A stretch of 64,000 bases of DNA from Pseudorhodoferax sp965279475 (GTDB lineage Bacteria; Pseudomonadota; Gammaproteobacteria; Burkholderiales; Burkholderiaceae_C): the NCBI GenBank assembly GCA_965279475.1, contig CBDIIA010000003.1, positions 3,286,001 to 3,350,000 on the forward strand. Direction: 5' to 3'. The notes under the pieces are model-generated. The model made no database searches. It saw only the letters and a list, made by a program, of their open reading frames with translations, and was not told the DNA's origin. The position numbers and the translations under genes were made by a program. This document shows, in pieces, positions 61,973 through 64,000 of this stretch; the stretch's first letter is position 1; the number at the start of each line of letters is the position of its first letter.

Positions 61973-64000
61973 AGTCTAGACGATTGGGATATGCGCTCTG
62001 GCCGGAACCCTTTTGGTGAAGGCCAGCCCAGCGGAACAAGTCTAGACGATTGGGATATGCGCTCTGGCCGGAACTGCCTCGACGGCCGGGCGGGTGACGA
62101 TGATAGTCTAGACGATTGGGATATGCGCTCTGGCCGGAACTGGTGCGGGATGCTTGCGTGGGGACCGTCGAGTCTAGACGATTGGGATATGCGCTCTGGC
62201 CGGAACGCGTCGAACTGAAAAGCGCTCGACCGGTCAAGTCTAGACGATTGGGATATGCGCTCTGGCCGGAACTGGCCGGTACAAAGGGTTGCCAACCCGC
62301 GAGGGGGAGAGTCTAGACGATTGGGATATGCGCTCTGGCCGGAACCTGCAGTTCGACATCGTCGATCGGACCATCAGTCTAGACGATTGGGATATGCGCT
62401 CTGGCCGGAACTCTGCAGGCGCTGGAGCGCACGGCCTATGGAGTCTAGACGATTGGGATATGCGCTCTGGCCGGAACCTCCGTCCCCTTCACCCTCGGCG
62501 ACGAACTAGTCTAGACGATTGGGATATGCGCTCTGGCCGGAACCTCCACATGCTGCGCGCCGGCCCGCAGATTAGTCTAGACGATTGGGATATGCGCTCT
62601 GGCCGGAACTGGCTTCCGCGCCTGTCCTTGGGCCGTCTGAGTCTAGACGATTGGGATATGCGCTCTGGCCGGAACTTCACGGACGGCCAGAACGAGTGCG
62701 ACACAAGTCTAGACGATTGGGATATGCGCTCTGGCCGGAACTCCGCTGGGCTTGTACTGCTGACGACGGCTAGTCTAGACGATTGGGATATGCGCTCTGG
62801 CCGGAACTGGCGACGCGGACGGACTCACGCTGAAACGAGTCTAGACGATTGGGATATGCGCTCTGGCCGGAACTTGCCGGTAGCGCGGTGGTCCCGCCCA
62901 CGTAGTCTAGACGATTGGGATATGCGCTCTGGCCGGAACGAAATGCTCATGGTGTTGCGAACACCATGAAGTCTAGACGATTGGGATATGCGCTCTGGCC
63001 GGAACACAGTTCAGAGTCTTCTTCGCGCAGGGTTGGAGTCTAGACGATTGGGATATGCGCTCTGGCCGGAACTGGTAAATCGGAGTAGAGACTATGACGA
63101 TCAGTCTAGACGATTGGGATATGCGCTCTGGCCGGAACGGGGTCGGAGAGTGCGTCGAATAACCGGGGAGTCTAGACGATTGGGATATGCGCTCTGGCCG
63201 GAACGTACGAATCGATCACGTCGTTGACGTAAAAGTCTAGACGATTGGGATATGCGCTCTGGCCGGAACTGTGCCGAACCACAACCACTGGTTCCCGCAA
63301 AGTCTAGACGATTGGGATATGCGCTCTGGCCGGAACTACGGCGACAGCAACGTCACCTTCCGCACAAGTCTAGACGATTGGGATATGCGCTCTGGCCGGA
63401 ACCAGCGCCTCGCGCTCACGGTGGATGGCTCGAGTCTAGACGATTGGGATATGCGCTCTGGCCGGAACGTATTCGTGCGGCACGGCAGGGTCGGCGAGAG
63501 TCTAGACGATTGGGATATGCGCTCTGGCCGGAACCCTGCGCATGTGCGGCCAGCTCGGCCGCCGAGTCTAGACGATTGGGATATGCGCTCTGGCCGGAAC
63601 AGCATGCAAGTTCTTGTACATCAATAAAGGAGTCTAGACGATTGGGATATGCGCTCTGGCCGGAACGGCATGCGTCGCATCGTCTGCCAATGCTCTAGTC
63701 TAGACGATTGGGATATGCGCTCTGGCCGGAACTGCAGATCCAGTTGATCGAAGCGGACATGTAGTCTAGACGATTGGGATATGCGCTCTGGCCGGAACAG
63801 CGGCGGCGATCAAAAGCCATGGCTTTGTAGTCTAGACGATTGGGATATGCGCTCTGGCCGGAACTTGACCTTCTTCCGCACCGCGGCACCTACCAGTCTA
63901 GACGATTGGGATATGCGCTCTGGCCGGAACCGTGAATGCACTGGCCTTCATCGCCAATGAGTCTAGACGATTGGGATATGCGCTCTGGCCGGAACCCAAT
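61973..64000 (-). CRISPR. Type II-C CRISPR array, at least 31 repeats, continues beyond the window
   Basis: Thirty-one identical 36-base repeats (plus strand: starts AGTCTAGACG, middle ATTGGGATATGCGCTCTG, ends GCCGGAAC) begin at 61973 and recur every 66 bases. Thirty complete spacers are visible; almost all are 30 bases, but spacer 5 (62273-62309) is 37 and a few are 29 or 31. The crRNA strand is minus: there the repeat starts GTTCC as in other type II systems and pairs with the tracrRNA, and a terminator lies at the cas2 side. The leader and newest spacers should therefore be beyond the right edge. No decayed terminal repeat is seen at the cas2 end. Confidence 0.98.

Noticed and set aside
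61973..63890. Apparent repeat proteins with a SLDDWDMRSGRN or FRPERISQSS unit
   Set aside because: They are translations of the CRISPR repeats in several frames, not genes.

Overview
The window is high-GC DNA with the gene content of a betaproteobacterium of the order Burkholderiales. Pointers are PaoABC-type molybdenum oxidoreductase genes, a Bug/TctC solute receptor, an IPTL-CTERM surface protein, TonB and chemoreceptor genes, and a dispersed Burkholderiales-type intergenic repeat. It is chromosomal in character: no rRNA, tRNA, IS element or prophage was seen.

Layout. 1-4.5 kb: the 3' end of a hybrid histidine kinase, then a minus-strand operon of a methyltransferase, a GARS-like ATP-grasp ligase and a heme-oxygenase-like di-iron protein. 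4.7-9.1 kb: a TonB-dependent receptor, a chemoreceptor, and the truncated 5' end of a second, closely related receptor. 9.2-14.7 kb: a stressosome operon (RsbR, RsbS, RsbT, an RsbW/SpoIIE-type phosphatase) overlapping two sensor kinases. 14.9-20.5 kb: a sorbosone-dehydrogenase-like lipoprotein, a PHB-depolymerase-type esterase, a decayed lower-GC stretch with gene remnants, and a DUF72 protein. 20.7-23.8 kb: a GT2 / acyl-CoA dehydrogenase / PIG-L deacetylase / NodS-like operon. 23.9-27.8 kb: paoCBA. 28-38.6 kb: AsmA, YihY, small proteins, TctC, a glutaredoxin-DinB fusion, LysR, a CorA/ZntB-type transporter and the IPTL-CTERM protein.

38.7-57 kb is rich in phosphorus and membrane-lipid functions: phnCDE with an iron-type alcohol dehydrogenase, an MGDG-synthase-like glycosyltransferase, an LplT-GT4 pair, an Mpo1-like protein, a class III aminotransferase, phosphatidylserine decarboxylase, and an OlsB-like acyltransferase coupled to a PlcP/LpxH-type metallophosphoesterase. 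PhoB-box-like repeats (7-base units every 11 bases) precede phnC, the MGDG-like gene, the olsB-plcP pair and, more weakly, the Mpo1-like gene. This suggests a phosphate-starvation lipid-remodelling neighbourhood.

57-64 kb is a complete type II-C CRISPR-Cas locus (tracrRNA, cas9, cas1, cas2 and an array of at least 31 identical 36-base repeats running off the right edge). It has visibly lower GC than its surroundings. A Rho-independent terminator beside the first repeat and the GTT-first repeat orientation say the array is transcribed right to left, towards cas2. The tracrRNA is also on the minus strand.

The most striking signal lies between the tracrRNA and cas9. Upstream of the anti-repeat, on the same strand, is a degenerate crRNA-like repeat preceded by a guide-like segment. 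The last 11 bases of that segment recur exactly at the overlapping cas9 and long-tracrRNA promoters. Together with two plausible tracrRNA promoters (long and short form), this looks like a type II-C counterpart of the Streptococcus pyogenes tracr-L natural single guide that represses its own cas operon.
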